From positions 62,001-126,000 of the forward strand of contig JBGAGK010000012.1 of NCBI GenBank assembly GCA_044226785.1: DNA of 64,000 nucleotides, given 5' to 3'. This document shows, one piece after another, positions 52,710 through 61,616 of the stretch. Made by a program: the position numbers and the translations under genes. The notes under the pieces were generated by a model. That model worked only from the letters and a program-made list of their open reading frames with translations, did not search any database and was not told where the DNA came from. Position 1 is the first letter of the stretch; the number at the start of each line of letters is the position of its first letter. The DNA comes from TMP-86 sp039807285 (GTDB taxonomy: Bacteria; Pseudomonadota; Gammaproteobacteria; Steroidobacterales; Steroidobacteraceae).

Positions 52710-53086
52710 ATGCCCACTGATTTCCTGAGCGTGCTGGAATTGCTGGAACGCTCGCAGGTCCGCCATGTACTCGTCGGTGGCCTTGCTGTGCTGGTCCATG
52801 GTGTGGACCGGCTGACCGCCGGCTGTTCGCCGACGCCGGCGTTCGCAGCCGCTGGAAACAGGACTCGGGTATGCTTGTCCTGAGTTTCCGGGATCCGGAG
52901 CACCGGCGCCCGACAGTCGACATATTTTCCGAGTACCCCATGGATTTCGAATTTCTGTTGACGGGGACGCGCGTGAGGGTCGCAAGCCTCGAACACCTGA
53001 TTGCCAGCAAGCGAGCCGCCGGCCGCCCCCGGGATCTCGAAGATGTTGAGCGGTTGATCGAGATTGCCGCGCAGGGTACCCGATGA
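52710..53086 (+). pseudogene. Nucleotidyltransferase (MNT-like antitoxin type), internal deletion and frameshift
   Basis: The ATG at 52710 begins DFLSVLELLERSQVRHVLVGG and LAVLVHGVDRLTA, the start of an Mnt/AbiEii-type nucleotidyltransferase with the GG of the nucleotide motif. The next expected part, the catalytic DxD segment, is missing. The sequence then changes frame and continues as LFADAGVRSRWKQDSG, TVDIFSEYPMDFEFLL, VRVASLEHLIASKRAAG and RDLEDVERLIEI to a stop at 53086, the family's C-terminal end. Active site lost, so probably non-functional. Downstream is a small partner gene. Confidence 0.75.
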
Positions 53087-53271
53087 TGGCGAAGTCGCAG
53101 GACACCCGCCCCGGGAGCATGGGAAGCTTTGAAAGCGCCGAGCGACTGCGACGGTGGTCGTTCCGGCAGCGCTCTCCCCAGCAGCGGCCCGATTGGCTGA
53201 TGGAGGCCCTCGAAATCGCCTGCGCTGGCGGTGCGCGAAAGCTCCCCACCGGAAGGGACCCGCAGCGGTAA
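53083..53271 (+). CDS. Small protein, probable partner of the nucleotidyltransferase pseudogene
   Basis: A 62-residue product (ATG at 53083 or 53086) overlapping the pseudogene's stop by 4 bp. The core SAERLRRWSFRQRSPQQRPD and WLMEALEIA resembles the short RL-x-WL-E-A helical proteins often encoded beside bacterial nucleotidyltransferases. No toxin or antitoxin role is demonstrated. It may be a relic now that its neighbour is broken. Confidence 0.5.
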   Translation: MMAKSQDTRPGSMGSFESAERLRRWSFRQRSPQQRPDWLMEALEIACAGGARKLPTGRDPQR

Positions 53272-53277
53272 ACAATC

Positions 53278-54774
53278 ATGGCTCTGACCCCCTACCAGCA
53301 GCTCGAACAGGAATTCCGCCGCCTGCATGCGTTTCGCGGTGCCCTGTCGCTTCTGCGCTGGGACGCGGCCGTGATGATGCCGCGCGGCAGCGCCGATGTG
53401 CGTGGTGATCAGCTGGCAGCGCTGGAGACCGAACATCATGCACTGCTCACCACACCGAAAGTGGCCCGGCTGATCGAGCGGGCTGAGGCGGGTGCGGCTC
53501 AGCTGGAGGACTGGCAGCTCGCCAACCTGCGGGAAATGCGCCGCCAGCGCGAACATGCCATCGCTACACCCCCGTCTCTGGTTTCGCGGCTCACCAAGGC
53601 CTGTGCACGGGCGGAAGTGCATTGGGTGGAGGCGCGCAGGGCCAATGACTTCAAGCTGTTTGCCCCGCTCCTTGCCGAAGTCGTGCACCTGGTGCGTGAC
53701 AAGGCGGCGCTGCTGGGTCAGGCGCGAAGCCTCGCGCCCTACGATGCGCTGGTGGATGAATTCACGCCGGGCATATCCACCGGCGACATCGATACGATTT
53801 TCAAGGCGCTGACGCGCAAGCTTCCCGGTCTGATCAACGATGCCATCGAACAGCAGGCTGCAAAGCCACTCCTGCCGCTGACGGGCAAGTTCAGCGTTTC
53901 CCGACAGAAGCAGCTCGCGACCGAGGTGCTGAAGGCCATGGGCTTCCCCTTCGACCGGGGCAGGCTCGACGAAAGCGAACACCCCTTCACGGAAGGTGTT
54001 GCGGGCGACATCCGGATTACCACGCGCTTCGATCCGGCGGATCCTTTTTCCGGGCTCCTGGGCGCGGTGCATGAGACCGGCCATGCCTTGTACGACCTGG
54101 GGCTGCCTTCGCAATGGCGCGATCAACCGGTGGGTCGTGACCGGGGGCTCGCGCTGGAAGAAAGCCAGTCGCTGCTGTTCGAGATGAGCCTGTGCCGGAG
54201 CCGTCCCTTCGTGCGCTATCTGCTGCCGCTGCTGGAGAAGTATTTCCAGGTCAGCGGACCGGAGTGGCAGGAGGAAAACGTCTACCGGAATCTCGCGCGC
54301 GTGCGCCGGAGCCTGATTCGCATGGATGCTGACGAGCTGACCTATCCGGTTCACATCATGCTGCGTTACGAGCTGGAGAAGAAGATCCTGGATGGTGCGC
54401 TCTCGGTGAACGAACTGCCCGAGGCCTGGAATTCACTGCTGGAACAGCGGCTCGGAATCCGGCCGTCGAATGACGTGGAGGGGTGCCTGCAGGATATCCA
54501 CTGGGCCGTCGGACATTTCGGTTACTTTCCTTCCTATGCACTGGGTGCGGTCATCGCTGGCCAGCTCAACGAGGCACTGCGTGCAGCCCATCCCGAACTC
54601 GACGATCAGCTCGCGCAGGGAAAATTCGAGACCGTGCTGGCCTGGCTCCGTGACAACGTTCACAACGTGGGTGCGCGGCTGCGGGTGCAGGAGTTGATGA
54701 AGGAAGCCACTGGCCGGCCGCTGACGGCAGCGCCATACCTTCGTTATCTCGAGACCAAGTACCTGGAAACTTGA
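53278..54774 (+). CDS. Carboxypeptidase Taq (M32 family metallopeptidase)
   Basis: A 498-residue cytosolic zinc carboxypeptidase. The catalytic motif GAVHETGHALYDLGLP (HExxH) is intact, the third ligand Glu follows in GLALEESQSLLFEMSLCRS, and M32 markers TYPVHIMLRYELEKKILDG and DIHWAVGHFGYFPSYALG are present. Activity is removal of C-terminal residues with broad specificity. Length and motifs match the family closely. It precedes ttcA by 16 bp. Confidence 0.95.
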   Translation: MALTPYQQLEQEFRRLHAFRGALSLLRWDAAVMMPRGSADVRGDQLAALETEHHALLTTPKVARLIERAEAGAAQLEDWQLANLREMRRQREHAIATPPSLVSRLTKACARAEVHWVEARRANDFKLFAPLLAEVVHLVRDKAALLGQARSLAPYDALVDEFTPGISTGDIDTIFKALTRKLPGLINDAIEQQAAKPLLPLTGKFSVSRQKQLATEVLKAMGFPFDRGRLDESEHPFTEGVAGDIRITTRFDPADPFSGLLGAVHETGHALYDLGLPSQWRDQPVGRDRGLALEESQSLLFEMSLCRSRPFVRYLLPLLEKYFQVSGPEWQEENVYRNLARVRRSLIRMDADELTYPVHIMLRYELEKKILDGALSVNELPEAWNSLLEQRLGIRPSNDVEGCLQDIHWAVGHFGYFPSYALGAVIAGQLNEALRAAHPELDDQLAQGKFETVLAWLRDNVHNVGARLRVQELMKEATGRPLTAAPYLRYLETKYLET

Positions 54775-54790
54775 GTAAACTGGCGCTTCC

Positions 54791-55651
54791 ATGAGCGCCG
54801 ATATGGACATCCGTTCGAACACCTTCAACAAGCTGAAGGCACAGTTGCGCGGTCTTGCGGGCAAGGCCATCGCGGATTTCGACATGATCGCGCCCGGCGA
54901 CCGGATCATGGTGTGTCTGTCCGGGGGCAAGGATTCATACACGCTGCTGGACCTGTTGTTGAGCCTGCGACGCTCCTCGCCGGTCCCGTTCGAACTGCTG
55001 GCCGTCAACCTCGACCAGAAGCAGCCGGGTTTCCCCCCCGACACGCTGCCGGCCCATGCCAGGGCTCTGGGGGTTCCGTTCCATCAGATTGACCAGGACA
55101 CCTATTCGGTGGTCAAGCGGGTGATTCCGGAGGGCCGGACGATGTGCGGCCTGTGCTCGAGGCTGCGCCGGGGCGCACTGTACCGGTTTGCTTCGGAAAA
55201 CGGGGTCGACAAGATCGCATTGGGCCATCATCGCGATGACATCGTCGAGACCCTGTTTCTCAACCTGTTCTTTGCCGGCCGGCTCAAGACCATGCCGCCA
55301 AAGCTGCTGTCCGAGGATGGGCGACACGTGGTCATCCGCCCGCTCGCATACATTCCCGAAGCGCTGATTGCGCGCTACGCCGCGGCACTCGCGTTTCCCC
55401 TCATCCCCTGTACGCTGTGCGGCTCTCAACCGAATTCCCAGCGACTCGCGGTGAAAGCCATGCTGGCGCAATGGCAACGGCAGTTTCCGGGTCGCATCGA
55501 GACGATCTTTTCCTCGTTGCGCCATGTATCGGTGTCGCACCTGCTCGATCCGGAAGTCTTCGATTTCGCAGGCCTCGATCGGCGCGCGCGCGCAGATGAT
55601 CCTTTCGCGGCCCTTCCCGTGTGGGAGGACGGCGTGGAGTCGCCGGTCTGA
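54791..55651 (+). CDS. ttcA: tRNA 2-thiocytidine(32) synthetase TtcA
   Basis: Thiolates cytidine 32 in the anticodon loop of several tRNAs using ATP and a [4Fe-4S] cluster. The PP-loop IMVCLSGGKDSYTLLDLL, the two CxxC pairs (MCGLCSRLRRGALYRFA and PCTLCGSQPNSQR) and HHRDDIVETLFLN are intact, with the 286-residue length of the family. An alternative ATG at 54803 is possible. It is 4 bp ahead of the phosphatase/ARH fusion. Confidence 0.96.
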   Translation: MSADMDIRSNTFNKLKAQLRGLAGKAIADFDMIAPGDRIMVCLSGGKDSYTLLDLLLSLRRSSPVPFELLAVNLDQKQPGFPPDTLPAHARALGVPFHQIDQDTYSVVKRVIPEGRTMCGLCSRLRRGALYRFASENGVDKIALGHHRDDIVETLFLNLFFAGRLKTMPPKLLSEDGRHVVIRPLAYIPEALIARYAAALAFPLIPCTLCGSQPNSQRLAVKAMLAQWQRQFPGRIETIFSSLRHVSVSHLLDPEVFDFAGLDRRARADDPFAALPVWEDGVESPV

Positions 55652-55655
55652 GGGC

Positions 55656-57197
55656 ATGTTCACGCGCGAGGTCTTTCCTCCCACGCCTTTCCCCAACAGC
55701 TTCTGGGTCGAGCCCGGAAGGCTCCTGGCCGGAGAATATCCGGGGGTGCCCCATCCCGATGAGACACGCGAGCGTCTCGAGGCGCTGGTGGAGGCGGGGG
55801 TCAGTTTCTTTCTCGACCTCACTGAATCCGGTGAATTGCCGCCCTACGATGCGCTCCTGCCGTTGCTGCGCCGGGACCGGGCGCCCAGCGGACAGGAGAC
55901 GCCACGACTGGTCCATGTGCGCCGGCCGATCGAGGATCACGGCCTGCCTGAATCCGGTGAGCAGATGCGTGCCATCCTCGATGACATGGAACGGGCCGTA
56001 GGTGAGGGTCACATCATCTACGTGCATTGTCATGCAGGTATCGGCCGCACCAATACCGTGACCGGATGCTGGTTGCGGCGCCAGGGGCTGACCGGGCCGA
56101 TGGCGATGAAGCGGCTGAACAGGCTCTGGAAGGCCAATGCCCGCTCCCGGAACTGGGCCAGGGTCCCCGAATTCCATCAGGAGCAGTTCGTGCTGACCTG
56201 GGTCGATTCGAGCGGGCAGGCTGCGGCTCCCCCGGGTCGCCGCAAGTCTGCAAGCGCTGCGGTGAATGTGTTCGAATCAAGGTATCTCGGCGCGGTGCTG
56301 GGTGGGGCGTGCGGCGATGCGCTGGGCTCGATCGTACGGGGCAGGAAGCCCGGACACTTTCCACCGGTGAGTGGCATGACCGGTGGGGGATCGATGAATT
56401 TGCCGCCAGGCGCCTGGACGGACGATACGGCGTTGATGCTGTGCCTGGCGCAGAGTCTGGTGGAGCGGGGCGACTTCGATGCCGCGCATCAGGCTTCCCT
56501 GTATTGGGACTGGCATCAGGAGGGCCGTTATTCCGCCACGGGCCAGCCGCTGGGCAAGGTGTCCGATGTGTCCAAGGCGCTGGCGGCAACGCGCTGGTCG
56601 GGAAATCCCAATTCCGGCCCGCATGACCCGCGCAACTGGGATGCCGAGAGCCTGACCCGGGTCTGTTCCGTCGTCCTGTTTGCCCGGCGGCGGCCAGAGG
56701 TGGCCATCGGCTGGTCGGCGGAGTCCTCGCGCATCACGCATCAGTCCCCCGGAGTGCTGGATGCCTGCCGGTACTGGGCGGCCGTCCTGCTGGCTGCTCT
56801 TGCCGGAGCAGCCCGACAGGATCTGGCGCTGGAAGCCTCGCGGCTCATCAGCCAGCATTGGGACAAACCGTTGAAACCTCCCGTCGCCGCACTGGCGGCG
56901 TCCACCATCCTGCCCACCAATGCCCCTGTGCCGGGCACCCATGTGGCGGTATCGGCCATCCACCGGGTGTTGTGGATTCTGGGCGACGAGGCTGATTTCG
57001 GGGCAGGGCTTCTGCGGCTGGTGAATCTGGGGGGGCTGTCCGACATCCAGGGTGCGCTGTACGGTCAGTTGGCGGGCATCGTCCATGGGGTCGACGCCAT
57101 CCCGGCCGAATGGCGGGCCGAAATCCTCAGGCGTCGATTCCTCGAGTCCACTGCCCGCAAGCTCCTGAAGGCAGCCGAAGAACGCCCGGCCACTTGA
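55656..57197 (+). CDS. Fusion: dual-specificity phosphatase domain + ADP-ribosylglycohydrolase-like domain
   Basis: A 513-residue protein, ATG at 55656 just after ttcA. Residues 1-185 are a cysteine phosphatase: IIYVHCHAGIGRTNTVTG carries the CX5R loop with Cys125 and Arg131, and LVHVRRPIEDHGLP resembles the acid loop. Residues 205-500 are ADP-ribosylglycohydrolase-like: LGAVLGGACGDALGSI and WTDDTALMLCLAQSL (metal ligands Thr-Asp-Asp) are kept. The C-terminal DxDT-type metal motif is changed (NLGGLSDIQGALYGQLAG), so hydrolase activity is doubtful. Function would be removal of phosphate and ADP-ribose; the target is unknown. Confidence 0.85.
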   Translation: MFTREVFPPTPFPNSFWVEPGRLLAGEYPGVPHPDETRERLEALVEAGVSFFLDLTESGELPPYDALLPLLRRDRAPSGQETPRLVHVRRPIEDHGLPESGEQMRAILDDMERAVGEGHIIYVHCHAGIGRTNTVTGCWLRRQGLTGPMAMKRLNRLWKANARSRNWARVPEFHQEQFVLTWVDSSGQAAAPPGRRKSASAAVNVFESRYLGAVLGGACGDALGSIVRGRKPGHFPPVSGMTGGGSMNLPPGAWTDDTALMLCLAQSLVERGDFDAAHQASLYWDWHQEGRYSATGQPLGKVSDVSKALAATRWSGNPNSGPHDPRNWDAESLTRVCSVVLFARRRPEVAIGWSAESSRITHQSPGVLDACRYWAAVLLAALAGAARQDLALEASRLISQHWDKPLKPPVAALAASTILPTNAPVPGTHVAVSAIHRVLWILGDEADFGAGLLRLVNLGGLSDIQGALYGQLAGIVHGVDAIPAEWRAEILRRRFLESTARKLLKAAEERPAT

Positions 57198-57233
57198 GCG
57201 CACCGGGCGAGGACTTATACTGGTCCGGCTCCT

Positions 57234-58292
57234 ATGCCCGCCCACCTCCCCCCAACACGCTCGCGGGGCCGACTGCGCCGCAGCCATTCCTGGGAGTTGC
57301 TCAACGACGAGCAACTCCTGTCGCTGCGTTTCTGCGATCTTCATCTGAAGGTGGAGGACACGCCGGTCCAGGATTCGGTCGAGCGGCTGTATGGCGAGCT
57401 GGAGGCCCGCGGGATCCGCTTCAGGCCCCACTGCTGGTTTTCGCAGGAGTGGTTTTCGCCGGACGGAATTCCCGGCATTGCCATCCCGTTTTATCTCGCG
57501 CACCCGCGTCTTGCGCGCCTGGAGCGGCGATTCATGCGGGAAGTCGAGGGCGGCAATCTCAACTGGCGGATGCGCATCCTGCGACATGAGGCAGGGCATG
57601 CGTTCGATACGGCATATCGCCTGCGCCGGCGGCGCCACTGGCGCGAAGTGTTCGGGCCCGCTTCACTTCCGTATCCGGATTCCTACCGGCCGCGACCGGG
57701 AAGCCGGCGATTCGTGCAGCACCTGGGTTCATGGTATGCGCAGGCGCATCCCACCGAGGATTTCGCCGAGACTTTCGCAGTATGGCTGAAGCCCCACTCG
57801 TCCTGGCGGCGCGAGTACATCGACTGGCCGGCATTATCCAAGCTGGAGTTCATCGACGAAATCGTGGCCGAGTGCGGAGGCAGCAGGGCGCCGGTTGAAC
57901 TGCGCGCCACCGTCGAGGATGTGCGTGAGGATACGCGTACGCTGCGCCAGCATTTCGAGCAGAAGCATGCCCGCTACCGCGTGCCGCGACGTTCCGACGC
58001 GGATGACCTGCTGTGCAGGATATTCACCCAGCATCCCTCGCGCCGTTCGGTGCCTCGTGCCGCCAGTGTGGTGCGCGAGATGCGTCAGGGGCTGCGCCGG
58101 CAGATCGTGCGTTCGGGCGCGTTCAGCGAGTACCTCGTCCACCAGGAATTGCGGCTCATCATCGAGCGCTGCGAATCGCTGGCCCTGTACCTGCGCGGCC
58201 CGCGCCGCGAACTGAAGGGCCATCTGCTCTGGGCCATCGGGCGCCTGGCCCGCTTGCACGAAGTGCGTCAGCTGCCGCGCGTTTCATTGTGA
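57234..58292 (+). CDS. Putative zinc-binding metallopeptidase
   Basis: A 352-residue protein without signal peptide. The zinc motif MRILRHEAGHAFDTAYRL (HExxH) is followed by AHPTEDFAETFAVWLKPHSSW, which could supply the third Glu. This pattern occurs in a family often encoded beside ATP-grasp ligases, as here: its stop overlaps the next GTG start by three bases. The C-terminal part is helical and Arg-rich. Substrate unknown. Confidence 0.8.
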   Translation: MPAHLPPTRSRGRLRRSHSWELLNDEQLLSLRFCDLHLKVEDTPVQDSVERLYGELEARGIRFRPHCWFSQEWFSPDGIPGIAIPFYLAHPRLARLERRFMREVEGGNLNWRMRILRHEAGHAFDTAYRLRRRRHWREVFGPASLPYPDSYRPRPGSRRFVQHLGSWYAQAHPTEDFAETFAVWLKPHSSWRREYIDWPALSKLEFIDEIVAECGGSRAPVELRATVEDVREDTRTLRQHFEQKHARYRVPRRSDADDLLCRIFTQHPSRRSVPRAASVVREMRQGLRRQIVRSGAFSEYLVHQELRLIIERCESLALYLRGPRRELKGHLLWAIGRLARLHEVRQLPRVSL

Positions 58293-59323
58293 AAAAATCC
58301 AGGATCCTGGTCCTCGTCCACTCCACCCTGGTCCCACCGGAATCCCTTCAGGGTCACACCGAGAAGCAGATCGAGGAGTGGCGAACGGAATACGACGTGA
58401 TCTCGCACCTGAAGGGCGCCGGCCATGAGGTGCGGCCGCTCGGCATCAGCGACAGCCTGTCGGAACTGCGCAGCGCCATTGCCGACTGGCAACCGGAAGT
58501 CGTGTTCAACCTGCTGGAGGAATTCGACGGCATCGTCACCTACGACCAGCATGTGGTTGCGTACCTCGAACTGATGCGCCAGCCGTACACGGGCTGCAAT
58601 CCGCGCGGCATGCTGCTCTCGCGTGACAAGGTGCTGTGCAAGCAGTTGCTGTCCTACCACCGCATTCCGACGCCGCAGTTCATGCTGGCGCCACGCGGCA
58701 GGAAATTCCGCCTGCCCGCACGGCTTGCCTTCCCGATGTTCGTCAAGTCGGCCACCGAGGATGCTTCGCTCGGCATTGCCCATGCCTCGGTGGTCCGTGA
58801 CGAGAAGCAGCTTCGCGAGCGTGTGGAATTCATCCACGAGCAGACCAGTTCGGATGCGCTGATCGAGGAATACATCGAGGGGCGCGAGCTGTATGTGGGC
58901 GTGATGGGCAACAGCCGCCTCAGCGTGCTGCCTGTGTGGGAGATGAGTTTCGGATCGTTGCCGGAGAATCTGCCGGCCATCGCCACGCGCAAGGTAAAAT
59001 GGGACCGCCGCTACCAGCAGAAATACGGTGTGACCACCGGTGCGGCCGAAGACCTTCCCGAGGGCACGCAGGCGCGCCTCGAGAAGCTGTCGCGCCGCAT
59101 CTACAGCGCGCTGCACCTGACCGGATATGCACGCATGGATTTCCGGCTGCGCGCGGATGGCGCGCTGTACGTGCTCGAGGCCAATGCCAATCCCAACCTT
59201 GCCGCCGAAGAGGACTTTGCGCGATCTGCTCTCAAGGCGGGCCTGGGTTACGGTGAGCTGCTGCATCGGATCATGCAGCTGGGCGCCCATTACCCGGCGG
59301 CATGGCGCATGCTGGAATCCTGA
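58289..59323 (+). CDS. ATP-grasp protein, D-Ala-D-Ala-ligase-like
   Basis: A 344-residue protein from a GTG at 58289 overlapping the metallopeptidase stop. N-terminal Rossmann-like part: RILVLVHSTLVPPE, YDVISHLKGAGHEVRPLG, VVFNLLEEFDG. ATP-grasp features: PYTGCNPRGMLLSRDKVLCK, FPMFVKSATEDASLGI (ATP Lys), DALIEEYIEGRELYVGVMG, and LTGYARMDFRLRADG with VLEANANPNLAAEEDFA (metal ligands). It probably forms amide bonds between amino acids or peptides. Distinct from Ddl, since the usual omega loop differs. Confidence 0.82.
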   Translation: MKKSRILVLVHSTLVPPESLQGHTEKQIEEWRTEYDVISHLKGAGHEVRPLGISDSLSELRSAIADWQPEVVFNLLEEFDGIVTYDQHVVAYLELMRQPYTGCNPRGMLLSRDKVLCKQLLSYHRIPTPQFMLAPRGRKFRLPARLAFPMFVKSATEDASLGIAHASVVRDEKQLRERVEFIHEQTSSDALIEEYIEGRELYVGVMGNSRLSVLPVWEMSFGSLPENLPAIATRKVKWDRRYQQKYGVTTGAAEDLPEGTQARLEKLSRRIYSALHLTGYARMDFRLRADGALYVLEANANPNLAAEEDFARSALKAGLGYGELLHRIMQLGAHYPAAWRMLES

Positions 59324-59354
59324 TCTCCCGGGGCAGGGCTGCGGCGGCCCCGGT

Positions 59355-61445
59355 TCACGGAGTCGCCGCGGAATCTCCGGCCCAGCGGTTCAGCCAGTCG
59401 ATCACGACCTCGTACCACTGCATGCTGTTGGCCGGCTTTGTTATCCGGTGGCTCTCGTCCGGAAAGTCCAGGAGTTCCGCCGGAATGCCGCGCCGCTCCA
59501 GGGCAGTGAATGCGGCCAGGCCCTGGGCAAATGGCACGCGGTCATCCATCCCGCCGTGGATCACCAGCATCGGCGTTTTCCAGTCCTTCACATGATCCAT
59601 CGGGTTCTGATGTGCATACGCCGCCGGGTTGGCATACTCCGGTCCGCCGAATTCCCATTCCGGGAAGGCCAGCCGGTCGGTCGAGTAGTACAGGGAGCGG
59701 TTGTCGAACACGCCCGCATGGCTGACCAGGCATGAAAAGCGATCGGGCAGGTTGCCTGCGATCCAGTTGACCAGGTAACCGCCATAGCCCTCGCCCAGGG
59801 CGCACAGATGTTTGCCATCGAGCCACCTGTAGCGTGCGAGCGCTGCATCGATGCCTTTCTGGATATCCTCCAGCGGCTTGCCTCCCCAGTCAGCCTGGAT
59901 GGAGTCGGTGAATGCCTGGCCATAACCGCTGGAGCCGTGGAAGTCGATCAGCAGCACGGCATACCCGGCGCCCGCGAAACCCTGGGCATTCCAGCCCCAC
60001 TGCCACCCGTTGGCCATGCTGCCGTGCGGCCCGCCATGAATCAGTACTGCCAGGGGAAAGGTCCGGCCGGGCCTGAACTGCGCGGGCTTCACCAGATAAG
60101 CGAACACCCGGTCCGCCTGTGCACCACTGAAATCGAACTGCTCTGACTCGCCCATCCTGCGTGATTGCAGATCCGGATTGACGTGTGTGAGTCGCACCAC
60201 GCGACCGCCGGTGAACGCCACGGCATACAGGTCCGGTGGACTGGCCAGATCGTCGGACGCGTAGACGATGCGGTTGTTGCCCACCGAAAAATCCCCGACC
60301 GTGCCAGAGCCGGAGATGGCCGATGCGCGGCCGCTGGCGGCATCGATCAGCCACAGCGGTCGTTGGCCCAGATGCCGGGCGCGCGCCACCAGGGTCTTGC
60401 CGCCGGGCAGCCAGGAGAACCGGTCGATGCTGCGGTCCCAGTCCTGGGTCAGCGGATGTACGGTGCCGCTTTTCCAGTCGAGGATCATCAAGCGTCTGCG
60501 GTCCGAGTCGTCGCCCGGCCGTTCTGTGGCAAGGTACGCAAGATGCGACCCGTCTGGCGAGAACCGGGGCTGAGTATCGGCTGCCGGATTTGATGCCGTG
60601 AGATTGCGCGGCGGGCCACCGGCGGCAGGAACGACGTACAGGTCGGAATTGCTCGTCCATGCCGCAGCGCCAGGCCGGGCAGTTGGTGCGACCTGAATGC
60701 CGAAAACGACCTGGGTGCCATCCGGACTGAACACGTAATCCTCACTGGCGGCGGATGGCTCGCGCGGTACGTCTCCATCCAGCCCGGCCGTGAGATTCAC
60801 GACCGGACCGGTGAGCAGCCCGCCATCCTGCGCCACGGAAAGCAGCTGCGATCGCCGCCCGTCGTTCGAGAATCCCCGGTGACGCACCGGCAGATGGGTG
60901 CGCAGGATGCCGCTGGCCACGTGACCGGCATTGCGCTGGAGGCGCGCTGCCGTGCACTCGAGGTCGGCACAGTCAGCGAACACTTCCGCACTGAGCAACA
61001 AACGGTCGCCGCGCGGGGAGAGACGGAAGCTGTCCACTTCGACGGGAAAGTGCGTCACCTGGATGGCCGTACCGCCGGTGACAGGAATTCGCCAGATCTG
61101 CCGCATGCCGCTGCGCGAGGACAGGAAATACAGCTGCGTGCCATCGGGGCTCCATTGCGGAGCGCTGTCGTTGCCCGAGTCGGGCATGAGCGGTTCCGGT
61201 TTCGCGCGACGCCGTGTCAGGTCCAGCAGCCACAGTCCGGTGCGACCCCGGTTGGCGGACAGGTCAGTGCTGCGCAGGGTGAATGTCAGGCGCTTGCCGT
61301 CGGGTGAGACCGCCGGATCAGCGACCCGATGCAAGGTCACCAGATCCAGCACGCTGAAAGGCTGTCGCTCGGTCGCGTGGAGAGTCCCGGACACCGCAAG
61401 GCCCGTCAGCAGGAGAACCGTCGCAGCGCGAAGTCTCATGTTCAT
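59355..61445 (-). CDS. S9 prolyl-oligopeptidase homologue lacking the nucleophile serine
   Basis: A 696-residue exported protein (signal RLRAATVLLLTGLAVSGTLHA from the ATG at 61445) with an N-terminal beta-propeller (SPDGKRLTFTLRSTDLS, WSPDGTQLYFLSSRS) and a C-terminal alpha/beta-hydrolase. Nearby residues match active relatives (CALGEGYGGYLVNWIAG), but the nucleophile position of GxSxGG is Gly553. The catalytic Asp (VIHGGMDDRVPF, Asp634) and His (DESHRITKP, His666) are kept. It is therefore likely inactive as a peptidase, or altered in function. Confidence 0.85.
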   Translation of the reverse strand: MNMRLRAATVLLLTGLAVSGTLHATERQPFSVLDLVTLHRVADPAVSPDGKRLTFTLRSTDLSANRGRTGLWLLDLTRRRAKPEPLMPDSGNDSAPQWSPDGTQLYFLSSRSGMRQIWRIPVTGGTAIQVTHFPVEVDSFRLSPRGDRLLLSAEVFADCADLECTAARLQRNAGHVASGILRTHLPVRHRGFSNDGRRSQLLSVAQDGGLLTGPVVNLTAGLDGDVPREPSAASEDYVFSPDGTQVVFGIQVAPTARPGAAAWTSNSDLYVVPAAGGPPRNLTASNPAADTQPRFSPDGSHLAYLATERPGDDSDRRRLMILDWKSGTVHPLTQDWDRSIDRFSWLPGGKTLVARARHLGQRPLWLIDAASGRASAISGSGTVGDFSVGNNRIVYASDDLASPPDLYAVAFTGGRVVRLTHVNPDLQSRRMGESEQFDFSGAQADRVFAYLVKPAQFRPGRTFPLAVLIHGGPHGSMANGWQWGWNAQGFAGAGYAVLLIDFHGSSGYGQAFTDSIQADWGGKPLEDIQKGIDAALARYRWLDGKHLCALGEGYGGYLVNWIAGNLPDRFSCLVSHAGVFDNRSLYYSTDRLAFPEWEFGGPEYANPAAYAHQNPMDHVKDWKTPMLVIHGGMDDRVPFAQGLAAFTALERRGIPAELLDFPDESHRITKPANSMQWYEVVIDWLNRWAGDSAATP

Positions 61446-61616
61446 TTGCGGCAAGTCTAACGCACCCTTCAGACACACGGCACGTGCTGGCAGCCATCTG
61501 GCCCGAGTGCTGACGATCCTCCGATGGGAAAAACCTCGACTGTGTCGCTTCATTTCCACCCTGGCCCGTCGATAGGATCGGAATCGAGACTTCGCTCTGG
61601 AACAGGTGGCCATCCG

